This document shows positions 26,161 to 34,499 of a stretch of DNA of 64,000 nt, in pieces. Source of the stretch: JBGTSJ01 sp041940305 (GTDB lineage Bacteria; Planctomycetota; Planctomycetia; Planctomycetales; Planctomycetaceae). Under the pieces are notes generated by a model. It was given only the letters and a program-made list of their open reading frames with translations. It ran no database searches and was not told where the DNA came from. Position numbers and translations under genes: made by a program. The stretch covers positions 269,974 to 333,973 of the forward strand of contig JBGTSJ010000005.1 of NCBI GenBank assembly GCA_041940305.1, written 5' to 3'. Position 1 is the stretch's first letter; each line of letters starts with the position of its first letter.

Positions 26161-26181
26161 GCCGACCGCAAAGCGGTCGGC
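26161..26181 (+). repeat. REP-like hairpin, family A copy 3
   Basis: GCCGACCGC-AAA-GCGGTCGGC, 9-bp stem, followed by TTGGGG. Relative to copy 1 the stem has a G-to-C change with the matching C-to-G change on the other arm, so the hairpin rather than the sequence is conserved. It lies 16 bp before the next gene. Confidence 0.75.
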
Positions 26182-26197
26182 TTGGGGAGCATTATCA

Positions 26198-27223
26198 ATG
26201 TCGCACGCATTTCCACGGTTGCACAACGCCATGTGGCCCGGGCTCGTTGGTAAGGAGCCCGGCACCGATCACCCGCCGATCTCGCTGGACCGGATGCTCG
26301 AACTCACGGCCGGGGCGAGCGTGAACGGGCAGCGATTCGACGGGATCGACTACTTCCTGTTTCATCCGCATACCGATCCCGATGCCAGCGACGATGAGCT
26401 CAAGGCCATCGCGGACAAGATCGCGGGGCACGGGTTCACGGTCGGTTCGCTGGTGGCGCCGGTGTGGCCGGGGACGGTTGGGGACTCGGCGATGGGAGAC
26501 GCCGAGGCGCGGAAGAAGTTCGTCCTCGCGGTCGAGAAGGCCTGCCGCATCGCCAGGGTGTTCAATGAGCACGGCGTGCGGAAGTACGGCGTCATCCGGA
26601 TCGACTCGGCGACGGGACCAACCGAGTGGGCGAAGGATCCGAAAGCCGGCACGAAGAAGATCGCCGAAACCTTCCGCGAAGCGGCGAAAGTCGCCGAAGC
26701 CCACGGCGAGCGCCTCGCGGCCGAAGGGGAAATCTGCTGGGCCGGCATGCACTCGTGGCGCGACATGGTCGACCTGCTCGAAGCCGTCGACATGCCCAAG
26801 ACGGTCGGCTTCCAAGCCGACATGGCCCACACGTACCTGTACCTGCTCGGCTACAACGCCGAGCAGCATGCGCTGCTCAAGCCGGGATACGGCGAAGACG
26901 AGTTTTGGGCGGCCTACAAGCAGATGACCGACGCACTGCGGCCGTGGACGATCGACTTCCACATCGCACAGAACGACGGCAGCGTGCACGGCACCGGGTC
27001 GCACGACAAGACCGGCCGCCACTGCCTCGCCGACGATCCCAACGGAAAACTCGACATCGTCAAATGCGCCGGCTACTGGCTGCACGGGGCGCAGGAGCGC
27101 GGCATTCAGCACATCTGCTGGGACGGGTGCATGTTCCCCAACGACGTGCTCGAAACGCAGCAGACGTGGAACACGATTCTCGACGTCATGATCAAGGTCC
27201 GCGACGCTCACGGCTGGAAGTGA
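26198..27223 (+). CDS. TIM-barrel sugar isomerase/epimerase-like protein
   Basis: A 341-residue xylose-isomerase-like TIM barrel (AP endonuclease family 2). Candidate metal ligands are the acidic and His residues in AAEGEICWAGMHSWRDMVD, GFQADMAHTYLYLLG, TIDFHIAQNDGSVHG and HICWDGCMFPND. No signal peptide. Substrate unknown; sugar or cyclitol isomerisation is inferred from the fold and from the PMI/cupin-like gene upstream. The ATG at 26198 follows a hairpin repeat by 16 bp, so its original promoter may have been displaced by the RAYT element. Confidence 0.7.
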   Translation: MSHAFPRLHNAMWPGLVGKEPGTDHPPISLDRMLELTAGASVNGQRFDGIDYFLFHPHTDPDASDDELKAIADKIAGHGFTVGSLVAPVWPGTVGDSAMGDAEARKKFVLAVEKACRIARVFNEHGVRKYGVIRIDSATGPTEWAKDPKAGTKKIAETFREAAKVAEAHGERLAAEGEICWAGMHSWRDMVDLLEAVDMPKTVGFQADMAHTYLYLLGYNAEQHALLKPGYGEDEFWAAYKQMTDALRPWTIDFHIAQNDGSVHGTGSHDKTGRHCLADDPNGKLDIVKCAGYWLHGAQERGIQHICWDGCMFPNDVLETQQTWNTILDVMIKVRDAHGWK

Positions 27224-27248
27224 GCAGCAGCGCCGCATCGTGATCTTG

Positions 27249-28103
27249 CTACGGCTCGTCGATCGACCGCACGACGACAGTCAGGTAGGGCTGTTTGACA
27301 ACGCCGCTGGCGGGATCACCGGCGAAGTCGGCGCGCCACACTTCGCGGTCGTTGTGCGTGAGCCACACCTCGCGATGCGTAAAGCGGGCGGGCGTGTAGT
27401 ACCAGGACGCCACGCCGTCGGTACGGCGGCATTCCAGCAGCATGAGAAAGTCCACGTCCGTGCCGGTGGTGGAGAACACGTAGCCAAAAAGCGCCCCATC
27501 GATAAGATCCCCCGAGGGTTCCTGGTAGCGATACAGGGGCTGCGGCAGGAGGCGCAAGGTTTCGTCACCGGCCTGTCCAAGCATATGCGGCTCAAACTCC
27601 TCCGTCAGCCGCCGCATCTGCACCAGTCGCAGGCGCGCGGACGTCGCTGGAGTCGGTCCTCCCTGCAAGGGCGTCAATTCGACGCTGCCATCTGACGGCG
27701 ACCAGACGACTGAGTCGCCGATTGAAACCGGGGGGAGTGGATCCGCCGCGAGTGACTGGAATTCGTGAAACACACGGCGGCGTCCGGCATCCGGCCACGA
27801 TCCAAAGCCGCCGATCACACAGGGACGACCGCCATGCGTCCATACGAATATGTCGCCGGACCAGCCCTCCGTGCCCGTACAGGACATGACCGGCTCGCGC
27901 TGCAAGATGAGTTCGGTGGCCTCAGAAGCGTCCCGGAAGAATCGATACTGGGCCGCATCATCCAGGTATACTTTGCGGAGACGCGTCAGTGGGTCGCGTT
28001 CTGGGGAAGGAGGCTGCGCGGCAGTGGGCGTGGACCACACGAGCAGGACCAGAGTCGCCCACACGAACAGCTTCGACCTGGGAGCCTGAGAGAGTGCAGT
28101 CAT
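27249..28103 (-). CDS. Secreted hypothetical protein
   Basis: A 284-residue protein. The N-terminus SKLFVWATLVLLVWSTPTAA is a signal peptide, followed by QPPSPERDPLTRLRKVYLDD. Recognisable stretches are GDIFVWTHGGRPCVIGGFGS, RRVFHEFQSLA and the C-terminal WYYTPARFTHREVWLTHNDR. No catalytic motif is obvious. The open frame extends to 28703 but that part runs antisense through the exonuclease gene and is rejected; the ATG at 28103 with the signal peptide is chosen. It is convergent with the TIM-barrel gene and diverges from the exonuclease. Confidence 0.75.
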   Translation of the reverse strand: MTALSQAPRSKLFVWATLVLLVWSTPTAAQPPSPERDPLTRLRKVYLDDAAQYRFFRDASEATELILQREPVMSCTGTEGWSGDIFVWTHGGRPCVIGGFGSWPDAGRRRVFHEFQSLAADPLPPVSIGDSVVWSPSDGSVELTPLQGGPTPATSARLRLVQMRRLTEEFEPHMLGQAGDETLRLLPQPLYRYQEPSGDLIDGALFGYVFSTTGTDVDFLMLLECRRTDGVASWYYTPARFTHREVWLTHNDREVWRADFAGDPASGVVKQPYLTVVVRSIDEP

Positions 28104-28220
28104 CGCATTGTCCTCGACGTATGGCCGACCCGAAATTGAGCGACTCAACCCAGAATAAGACATAATGTCTGTTTGGGCAATAATGGCCTTTCCGCCGCTG
28201 CAGTTCAATGGATGTAAGGC

Positions 28221-28799
28221 ATGCCCGAGATTTACGTGAGCACGGATATTGAGACTGACGGACCGATCCCGGGGCCGAATTCGATGCTGAGCATGGGATC
28301 GGCGGCGTTCGGACCTGACGGGGGGCTCGTCGGCACCTACGAAGCGAACTTCGAGTTGCTGCCGGGCGCCGCCGGACATCCCGACACGATGGCGTGGTGG
28401 GACCGCAATCGTAAGGCATGGCGCGCGGCGCGGGAGAATCCGCGTCCGGCCGAAGTCGTCATGCCGGAGTATGTGGCCTGGGTCAAAACCCTGCCGGGGA
28501 CGCCGGTGTTCGTGGCGTATCCGGCGGGCTTCGATTTCCTGTTCGTCTACTGGTATCTGATCCGGTTCGCGGGGGAGAGCCCGTTTTCGCATTCGGCATT
28601 GGACGTCAAGACGTTGGCGATGGCGCTGATGAACAGCGACTACCGTGCGGCGACGAAGCGGAACATGCCGCGGCGCTGGTTCGACCGGCGACCGCACACG
28701 CATCGGGCGCTGGATGATGCGATCGAGCAGGGAGTGCTGTTCTACAATATGCTGAAGGAACTGCGTGCCGAGGGTGCGAATTCACGAGTTCTTATTTGA
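28221..28799 (+). CDS. DEDDh-type 3'-5' exonuclease domain protein
   Basis: A 192-residue RNase H-fold exonuclease. Exo I is VSTDIETDGPIPG (Asp9, Glu11), Exo II AYPAGFDFLFVYWYL (Asp) and Exo III PHTHRALDDAIEQGVLF (His and Asp), so all DEDDh residues are present. It resembles RNase T/oligoribonuclease-like stand-alone proteins; the substrate (RNA or DNA ends) cannot be told. It diverges from the secreted-protein gene with 117 bp between. Confidence 0.88.
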   Translation: MPEIYVSTDIETDGPIPGPNSMLSMGSAAFGPDGGLVGTYEANFELLPGAAGHPDTMAWWDRNRKAWRAARENPRPAEVVMPEYVAWVKTLPGTPVFVAYPAGFDFLFVYWYLIRFAGESPFSHSALDVKTLAMALMNSDYRAATKRNMPRRWFDRRPHTHRALDDAIEQGVLFYNMLKELRAEGANSRVLI

Positions 28800-28960
28800 C
28801 GGCCCGAATGGGGACCGCTACAGTCAAACGCGTCGCCGCACTGGATGACGGACTGGTCGTGCAGCGTCAGCGCCGGTGTCGAGCGGGAATGGAGTGCACT
28901 AAACCGGCAGTGTCGCCGAATCCGCGTTCGGGCGGCCGCCATTTCATGGAGGATCACCTC

Positions 28961-29212
28961 ATGCGATTGGACAGCAGCGCCGTGGCCGACAGCCCGGTGC
29001 CACAATCAATCGACGATCTGATCACCCGCGTGGAACGCATCGTCCGCTGCCGCACCGGCGGCCGCGTGCATGATCTGCGGGTGGACGCCGACGACAGCAG
29101 CGTCGTACTCAGCGGAGTCTGCTCCACTTACTACGCAAAGCAGTTGGCGACGCACGCCGCTCTCGGCGAACTGGGCGATCAGACGCTCACAAACGAGATT
29201 GAGGTCGTGTGA
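28961..29212 (+). CDS. BON-domain small protein
   Basis: An 83-residue protein. SIDDLITRVERIVRCRTGGR is followed by VHDLRVDADDSSVVLSGVCSTYYAKQLATHAA, the alpha-beta-beta pattern of a BON (OsmY-type) domain, ending TLTNEIEVV. No signal peptide is visible, so it may be cytoplasmic. GGAGG 8 bases before the ATG at 28961 decides the start over ATGs at 28946 and upstream. BON domains bind phospholipid or other ligands; its role here is unknown. Confidence 0.7.
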   Translation: MRLDSSAVADSPVPQSIDDLITRVERIVRCRTGGRVHDLRVDADDSSVVLSGVCSTYYAKQLATHAALGELGDQTLTNEIEVV

Positions 29213-29284
29213 GCGACGCGAAGTGCTCCCGTCCCGATGCACAGGCGATGAAGCCAGGCACCTTGCCGATCTGATACCGCTCGC

Positions 29285-30706
29285 TTACTCAGCGTGGGAG
29301 GCGGCGGTGGCGGCCAGGTCGAAGTGCCCGTAGAGCGTCTCGCGTTCCCGCAGGATGTAAAACTTCAGCGGGTTGAAGGTCGTGAACTGCGGGTGGTTGA
29401 GGACATACGTCACGTTCTCCGGGGTGACCGTTTCCCAGACGTGCAGACCGACCAGCACGTCCCCGCTATGCAGTCCGTTCTTGGCGGCTGGACTGTCCGC
29501 TCGGACCTCCGTGATCTGCATCCCGCCCCGATAGGGCTGTCCCTGCAGCTGCGTATCACCAGTGATGACCTTTGTCAGCCGGACGCCCAACACGGTCCAC
29601 AGCTTGTCATCAGCCGGCGCGGCGGCGGGCGCGGCGGCGACTGACGGCAGCGTGCGTCGCGCCGGTGTGCTGCGGTCGGCGCCCAGCGCGGCAATCTGCA
29701 GGGTGACCGTCTCCGTGCTCCCGTTGCGTTCGACTTCGACGGCGACCTGCTCGCCGACGGGACGTCCCAGGAGTGTACGCTCAAGATCGGCGGCGTCCGT
29801 CACCTTGTTCGGGCCGACTCGCATGATCACGTCGCCGGGTTTGATGCCCGCGGCGTCGCCGGGCGAACCGGTCTGGGCGGCCCGGACGACGAGCTTGCGC
29901 GTCGGGCCCTGCTTCGAGTCCGTGAGTTCCAGGCCGTGGTACGTGTTGTTCAGCCGCTCGATATTCAGCAGTTTCGAGATCACGATCCGTGCGTCGTCGA
30001 TCGGGATGGTGAATCCGATTCGCTGCGCTCCGGCCCGGATGGCGACGTTGATCCCGATCACCTCGCCGTCGCTGTTGAGCAGCGGGCCGCCGCTGTTACC
30101 GGGATTGATGGCGGCGTCGATCTGGATCAGGTTGCGGTAGGATTGCTCCTCGTCCACGTCGACGTCGCGGCCGAGGGCGCTGACGATGCCGCGGGTGACG
30201 GTATGCTCGTAGCCGAACGCATTGCCGATGGCGATCACGTCTTCGCCCAGCATCAGGTCGCTGGAGGTGCCGAAGGGCATCACCGGGAGGGGGTCGGCCG
30301 AATCGATCTTGATGATCGCCAGGTCTTCGCGGCTGTCGTAGGAGATGACGCGTGCGTCGAAGCCGCTGCCGTCGCAGAGCGTGACGCGCAGGCTCTCGAC
30401 GTCACGGACGACATGATAGTTGGTGACGATGTAGCCGCGCTCATCGACGATGATGCCGGTCCCCATGCCGCTGATCTTCTTGTCCTTCCCGGCGGAGAAC
30501 AGGACGTCGGCTGTGCGGGCGCGTTTCTCGCTGTGGATGTTGACGCAGGACTGCTTGGTGCGGTCGATGGCCCGGACCAGCGGGCTGAGCCGCGTCTCGG
30601 AGACGGGAGTGGAGGGGAGTCCGGAGTCGGCTCCCTGGAGGAGCGAGCTGCAACAGAAGATGAACAGCAGCGTGGCGAATCCGGCCGGCCGGGTGCGTAG
30701 CGTCAT
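29285..30706 (-). CDS. HtrA/DegP-like serine protease with PDZ domains
   Basis: A 473-residue exported protease. Signal peptide PAGFATLLFIFCCSSLLQG. The trypsin-like domain has His98 (VTNYHVVRD), Asp128 (SREDLAIIKID) and Ser205 (NPGNSGGPLLNSDG), a complete triad. One PDZ domain follows (~270-350; AGIKPGDVIMRVG, LLGRPVGEQVAVEVERNG) and a second C-terminal one (~385-460; ITEVRADSPAAKNGLHSGDV). It degrades or refolds misfolded envelope proteins. The ATG at 30706 is chosen because it starts the signal peptide; the frame is open to 30883. Confidence 0.92.
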   Translation of the reverse strand: MTLRTRPAGFATLLFIFCCSSLLQGADSGLPSTPVSETRLSPLVRAIDRTKQSCVNIHSEKRARTADVLFSAGKDKKISGMGTGIIVDERGYIVTNYHVVRDVESLRVTLCDGSGFDARVISYDSREDLAIIKIDSADPLPVMPFGTSSDLMLGEDVIAIGNAFGYEHTVTRGIVSALGRDVDVDEEQSYRNLIQIDAAINPGNSGGPLLNSDGEVIGINVAIRAGAQRIGFTIPIDDARIVISKLLNIERLNNTYHGLELTDSKQGPTRKLVVRAAQTGSPGDAAGIKPGDVIMRVGPNKVTDAADLERTLLGRPVGEQVAVEVERNGSTETVTLQIAALGADRSTPARRTLPSVAAAPAAAPADDKLWTVLGVRLTKVITGDTQLQGQPYRGGMQITEVRADSPAAKNGLHSGDVLVGLHVWETVTPENVTYVLNHPQFTTFNPLKFYILRERETLYGHFDLAATAASHAE

Positions 30707-31273
30707 CTGCGGACCTGTTCCTGGGGCGATGCGTTGGGTCAGTTCACGTGCGATTGAGGAGGTCGTCCTGTCCGGAGCACGTGAAGTCCATTCCCCCGTC
30801 GGGCGGCAGCCCGGACGTCCGTCCGCGGGGTCGGCCAGATCCATCAGCCTTGCCGGAGAATACAGTCCGTTTGGTCTCCGCAAGGCGTGGATCGACCAGA
30901 TGGAAGGGAGCGCTTGAAAGGGCGGTCCGGGTCGCGCACAACTTGCCTAGTTGCACGATGGCAGGGAGGGCAGGCTGTGCGGGGGCATCAGCGTGATGAG
31001 CGCGAATCGCTCATTGCATCGCGAAATTGGCTCAAGCATGGAGCCCGAGTGCGTCCCGTTCGGACGGGTGATTGCACGTGAAGTGTATCCCTGCGACCGG
31101 TCGGCGGAGCGTTGCAGAAGTAAATCTCACGCCAAGGCGCGCAGGCGCAAAGAAATGCGGCAGAGGCACTGGATCCTCACCGAGAACCTATGCGCCTTGG
31201 CGGCTTTGCGCGCCATTTCCTGAAGTGAGAGAACGGCAGGAATCGCAGCAGGGAAAGGTGGCCCGTATTGGGA
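30707..31273. other. Intergenic region with one inverted-repeat element
   Basis: About 570 bp upstream of the HtrA-type gene and downstream of the large propeller gene. I find no credible gene. The right part holds the 31125-31230 inverted-repeat element; the rest should carry the HtrA promoter, but no motif stands out. Confidence 0.45.
31125..31230. repeat. MITE-like imperfect inverted-repeat element
   Basis: It begins TCTCACGCCAAGGCGC and ends with GTGAGA, the complement of its start. Inside the right arm, TGCGCCTTGGCGGCTTTGCG is complementary to the left-arm GCCAAGGCGC and CGCAAAG blocks. At ~106 bp with terminal TCTCAC/GTGAGA it looks like a small non-autonomous element or dispersed repeat. 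Only one copy is in the window. Confidence 0.45.
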
Positions 31274-33727
31274 TCATGGCCCGTCGAGCGGGCGGTCGGG
31301 GGGTGATTCCGGCGGTTGTTGCCAGTTCCAGGCGGACTGGTAAGAGAATCCCAGTTCGGGCGTGGCGACGGGGACCCCGCCGTCCCGTTTGGAGCGGAGC
31401 AGGGCGTCGAGCGTGCCGGAGGTGAGGAGCGTGCGCTCGACGGGCCACGCCGGCTGTCCGGTGAGCATCAGCTTTTCCACCCCCTGCATCAGATACGTGA
31501 AGTGCATGAAGGGTCGGGCTTCCTGTGTGCGGAACAGGGTGGACTCGACGCTGTCATCGTCGTAGCGCCAGGCGGCCGTCCATTCTCCGACGGCGGGATT
31601 GAGGGTGAAGATGTTGGTCCGCAGGCCGTCGGCGTAGTCGACGACGAACAGGACCGGCTCCGGGACGAGATCGGCGAGGTTGGCGCCTGCCGGGATCGGA
31701 CGCCACTGCAGACGCGAGAGCGCGGCCTCCAGCAGTTCCCGGTCGTAGACGCCCTGCTGTTCGGCCTCCCAGACGGCGTCGCCCGTGAGACACTGGACCG
31801 ACCGGATGCCGGTCTCGCCCCCGGCGCGGCGCTCGGCGAGGGCCTGCACCAACTCGACGGCGTGAAAGCCATACGCATCGAGCGTGTGGTAGGAGACGGC
31901 CACGATCTGCTTGAGCGGTTCGCCGCGGCGGACGTCGACCGGCGGATCACGCCAGAGGGACGGGACCGAGGAGCCGGCCATCATCGGCACGTTCAGCCGC
32001 TGAGCGGTGTCGTAGATCCACTTCGCGTCCTCCCAGTTGTCGGCGAGATGCTTGTCGCAGAATACAGGGACGGGTCGGGGGCGGGCGGAGGCTTCGATGA
32101 CCGGAAAGATCTCCTCGAACATCCGCCGCTTCGGATAGATCACCTGGCCGGTGTCCGACGTCGGGTAGTCGCCGTGTTCGGCCACGACGAGGATGCCGTC
32201 GACGGCGAGCTGGTCGCCGCCGAGCGTGAGGGCGTCGGAGATTTGGTCGTAGACGGGGACGCCGTGACGTGCGGCATAGGGGCGGCCGAGGTCTGCTTCG
32301 CGCACCTGATCGACGTACAGGGACGCGAGTTGCAGGGTGGAGGGCTGTCCCTGCCCGTCGAGCGTATCGGTGTTGAGGACGCGTGAGAGGATGACGTCCG
32401 CATGGGTGTTCTGCTGGTAGAGCGTCGAGACGCCGGCGACTTTCGGAAGGCGGATCTCGTGCAGCGTGAAGGGGGCGAGCGTCGTGAGATAAACCGTGCC
32501 GTCGCCGGCCGCGCAGATTCCCATGATGGTGTAACGCGGCAGCAGCGTCCCGTCTTCGAGCTTGTAGACGCCGTGATGCCAGGGGAGGTCTTGCCCTTCG
32601 GCATCGGTGAATTCGGTGTAGTCGGGGTTGCTGATGGCGATGGGACCGTGATCGGTGGGGGCGGCGTCTCCCGGGTTGTAGCTCACCAGGTGCAGGAACT
32701 GGCCGCGCCCCTCGAACGTGGCGGCGACGCCGGCCCAGACGGTCTCGTTGGCGGCGACGCACATCGCGCGGCAGTCGGTGCTCTGCGCGGTGGGGACGAG
32801 CGGGCCGAGACTGCGGCCGGCGAGGGTGTCGCCGGTGGAAGTCAGGTCGTAGCTGTAGAGCTGATTGCCGCTCATGGCGACGGCGTAGAGCGTCTTGCGA
32901 TCCGGCGTGATGTCCCAGTTGATGGGGTGAGACTCGGGGTGCGCCAGCAGCGACTCTGCGGTGGGCGGCGCGCCGTCGATCGTCTGCTGGAGACGCTGCA
33001 GTTGATCCGACTCGGGATCGAAGCGCGCGATCTGGCCGCCGAGGATGGGGTGATACGCGCGGCCGAGGTGGTCCACGACGATGAAGGCGTACATGTGCCG
33101 CGTGTCGAGGAAGTCGCGGTACTCGCCGGTCTCCAGGTTCAGCTGCATGAAGTGGGCGCTCTCGACGGGTCGCTCATCGGAGCAGGTGGAGATGTAGGCG
33201 ACGCCGCGCGACTCGTCGGGAGTGACGCTGATGATCCCCTGGTGCGGGATCGGGATGTCGTAGACGCGGGTGGATTCGGTGGCGGGGTCGTAGACCATCG
33301 GATAGCCGCCGGGGTAATCGGTGACCTGCTCCCCTTCCTGCGGATAGCCCTGCTTGGTGCCGAGATAGATGCGGCCGCTCTCGCCGACGTTGTTACGGGT
33401 GTGGAACTTGGCCTGCGCGGCGAAGCCGGTGGCGTCGGTGCCGATCTCCTTATGAGCGTCGAGGACGACGCGCATCGCGCCCGACTGCGGGTCGAACTCG
33501 ACGAGGTAGGCGTTGTGGCGATACTTGGCGGCGCCGATGTAGATGCGGCCGTTGTGACCTTCAATGATGGAGAAGTAGCCGCTGCCTTCGGAGGTGGTGT
33601 GCTTGGGAATCTCGTGGGCGGTGGACCAGACCCAGTGGCGGGTGACGGCGGATTCCTGGGCGCTGGCCGTGGTCGCAAAGCAGGCGAGGGCGAGGAAGAG
33701 GCATTGATGCATAGAAAGATGGCTCAT
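31274..33727 (-). CDS. Large secreted protein: beta-propeller fused to a Gfo/Idh-like region
   Basis: An 817-residue protein with a signal peptide (CLFLALACFATTASA). Residues ~25-420 show repeated propeller-like strands: GRIYIGAAKYRHNAYLVEFD, SGRIYLGTKQGYPQEGEQ, GTVYLTTLAPFTLHEIRLP. From ~430 the sequence changes to THADVILSRVLNTDTL, LQLASLYVDQVREADLG, VVAEHGDYPTSDTGQVIYPK, VPVFCDKHLADNWEDAKWIY and VPMMAGSSVPSLW. This resembles a Gfo/Idh-related family I know as stand-alone ~400-residue proteins in planctomycetes. No Rossmann glycine motif is evident. The start is 33727 or 33712. Function unknown. Confidence 0.7.
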   Translation of the reverse strand: MSHLSMHQCLFLALACFATTASAQESAVTRHWVWSTAHEIPKHTTSEGSGYFSIIEGHNGRIYIGAAKYRHNAYLVEFDPQSGAMRVVLDAHKEIGTDATGFAAQAKFHTRNNVGESGRIYLGTKQGYPQEGEQVTDYPGGYPMVYDPATESTRVYDIPIPHQGIISVTPDESRGVAYISTCSDERPVESAHFMQLNLETGEYRDFLDTRHMYAFIVVDHLGRAYHPILGGQIARFDPESDQLQRLQQTIDGAPPTAESLLAHPESHPINWDITPDRKTLYAVAMSGNQLYSYDLTSTGDTLAGRSLGPLVPTAQSTDCRAMCVAANETVWAGVAATFEGRGQFLHLVSYNPGDAAPTDHGPIAISNPDYTEFTDAEGQDLPWHHGVYKLEDGTLLPRYTIMGICAAGDGTVYLTTLAPFTLHEIRLPKVAGVSTLYQQNTHADVILSRVLNTDTLDGQGQPSTLQLASLYVDQVREADLGRPYAARHGVPVYDQISDALTLGGDQLAVDGILVVAEHGDYPTSDTGQVIYPKRRMFEEIFPVIEASARPRPVPVFCDKHLADNWEDAKWIYDTAQRLNVPMMAGSSVPSLWRDPPVDVRRGEPLKQIVAVSYHTLDAYGFHAVELVQALAERRAGGETGIRSVQCLTGDAVWEAEQQGVYDRELLEAALSRLQWRPIPAGANLADLVPEPVLFVVDYADGLRTNIFTLNPAVGEWTAAWRYDDDSVESTLFRTQEARPFMHFTYLMQGVEKLMLTGQPAWPVERTLLTSGTLDALLRSKRDGGVPVATPELGFSYQSAWNWQQPPESPPDRPLDGP

Positions 33728-33756
33728 GGATGTGCTGAATCCTGTTCTGCGATATC

Positions 33757-33787
33757 CCACACCAGCCCGACGCGCCAGCGAGGGCCG
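33757..33787 (-). repeat. REP-like repeat, family B copy 1
   Basis: The reverse strand reads GGCCCTCGCTGGCGCGTCGG then GCTGGTGTG. The core folds as CCC-T-CGC-TGGC-GCG-TC-GGG. It lies 15 bp beyond the 3' end of the broken RAYT gene and is inverted relative to copy 2 on its other side. Confidence 0.75.
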
Positions 33788-33801
33788 TCTATGGATTACA
33801 C

Positions 33802-34364
33802 TCACGATTGGGCATCCCGCACGTAACAGATCACATTCTCAAGACTTTCTTCGTCGCCGATGTATCGAATACTGCCGCGCTCCGTCCACCAGTTTTGGCG
33901 AACGTCAGCGATTCCGTCGAGCTGATCGTATTCCATCCGGCCGGCTGGCACTGCGAACCGGCCGCAAGGGATCTTTCGTGCTCCTTGAGATTGCGCGTAC
34001 ACCACGCCTAGAATTGCTCACGAATGTCTTCGGGGGGCCTGTTCGCGGAGACGACGACATGCACGTGGTTGGTGCGACAGTTGACGGCGTGGAGCTGCCA
34101 GTTCCGGATTGTGCAGTGGTTGGCGATGGTCTGCTCGACGATGGCCCGTTGATCCTGATCGAGTACGCAGGCCGATTCCGTCATGCGCGCAGCCGCACGT
34201 TGCCGGCGAATGGGATCCGGGATTTGAAATCCTCGTCCGCGCAGCACCCAGCCTCGTTCGTCGCCGGGAAGCCAGGTGCCGTAGGTCGTCCAAGTGAGAA
34301 AGAACGCGATGGGATCCGGGAGCGGGGGTTCCGGCGAGTGGCGTTGTGTGCGTCGGCTCGGCAT
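33802..34364 (-). pseudogene. Decayed RAYT-like transposase gene
   Basis: From an ATG at 34364 the reverse strand encodes IAFFLTWTTYGTWLPGDERG, an HUH motif in NCRTNHVHVVVSANRPPEDI and then REQF followed by an in-frame TAG at 34010-34008. Translation past the stop gives AWCTRNLKEHERSLA, as expected for the family, but the C-terminal motif NWWTERGSIRYIGDEE and final VICYVRDAQS are in a different frame, ending at 33802. So there is at least one nonsense change and one frameshift. The full gene would be about 185 codons. It is bracketed by inverted family-B hairpin repeats, like the RAYT at 25500. Confidence 0.72.
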
Positions 34365-34436
34365 GGACGTGTTCGGGTTGGAACTCGTGAGGGCTTCTCG
34401 GCTCCGGGGTACCGGCTGTGTTTATGGGAGCGGGTT

Positions 34437-34491
34437 GCGCCTCGGGCCCTCGCTGGCGCGTCGGGCTAGTGTGATGGGTCGGGCTAGTGTG
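34437..34491 (+). repeat. REP-like repeat, family B copy 2 (with partial tandem)
   Basis: GGGCCCTCGCTGGCGCGTCG then GGCTAGTGTG, followed after a few bases by a second GGTCGGGCTAGTGTG, a tandem copy of the 3' half. It is 73 bp upstream of the broken RAYT gene and opposite in orientation to copy 1. Confidence 0.78.
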
Positions 34492-34499
34492 GGAGTCTC

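Noticed and set aside
28104..28703. N-terminal extension of the secreted protein at 27249-28103
   Set aside because: It runs antisense through the DEDDh exonuclease gene, and the signal peptide starts at 28103.
32402..33826. 474-codon frame antisense to the propeller protein
   Set aside because: Gly/Val/Asp-rich shadow without motifs; the opposite strand has a signal peptide and propeller repeats.
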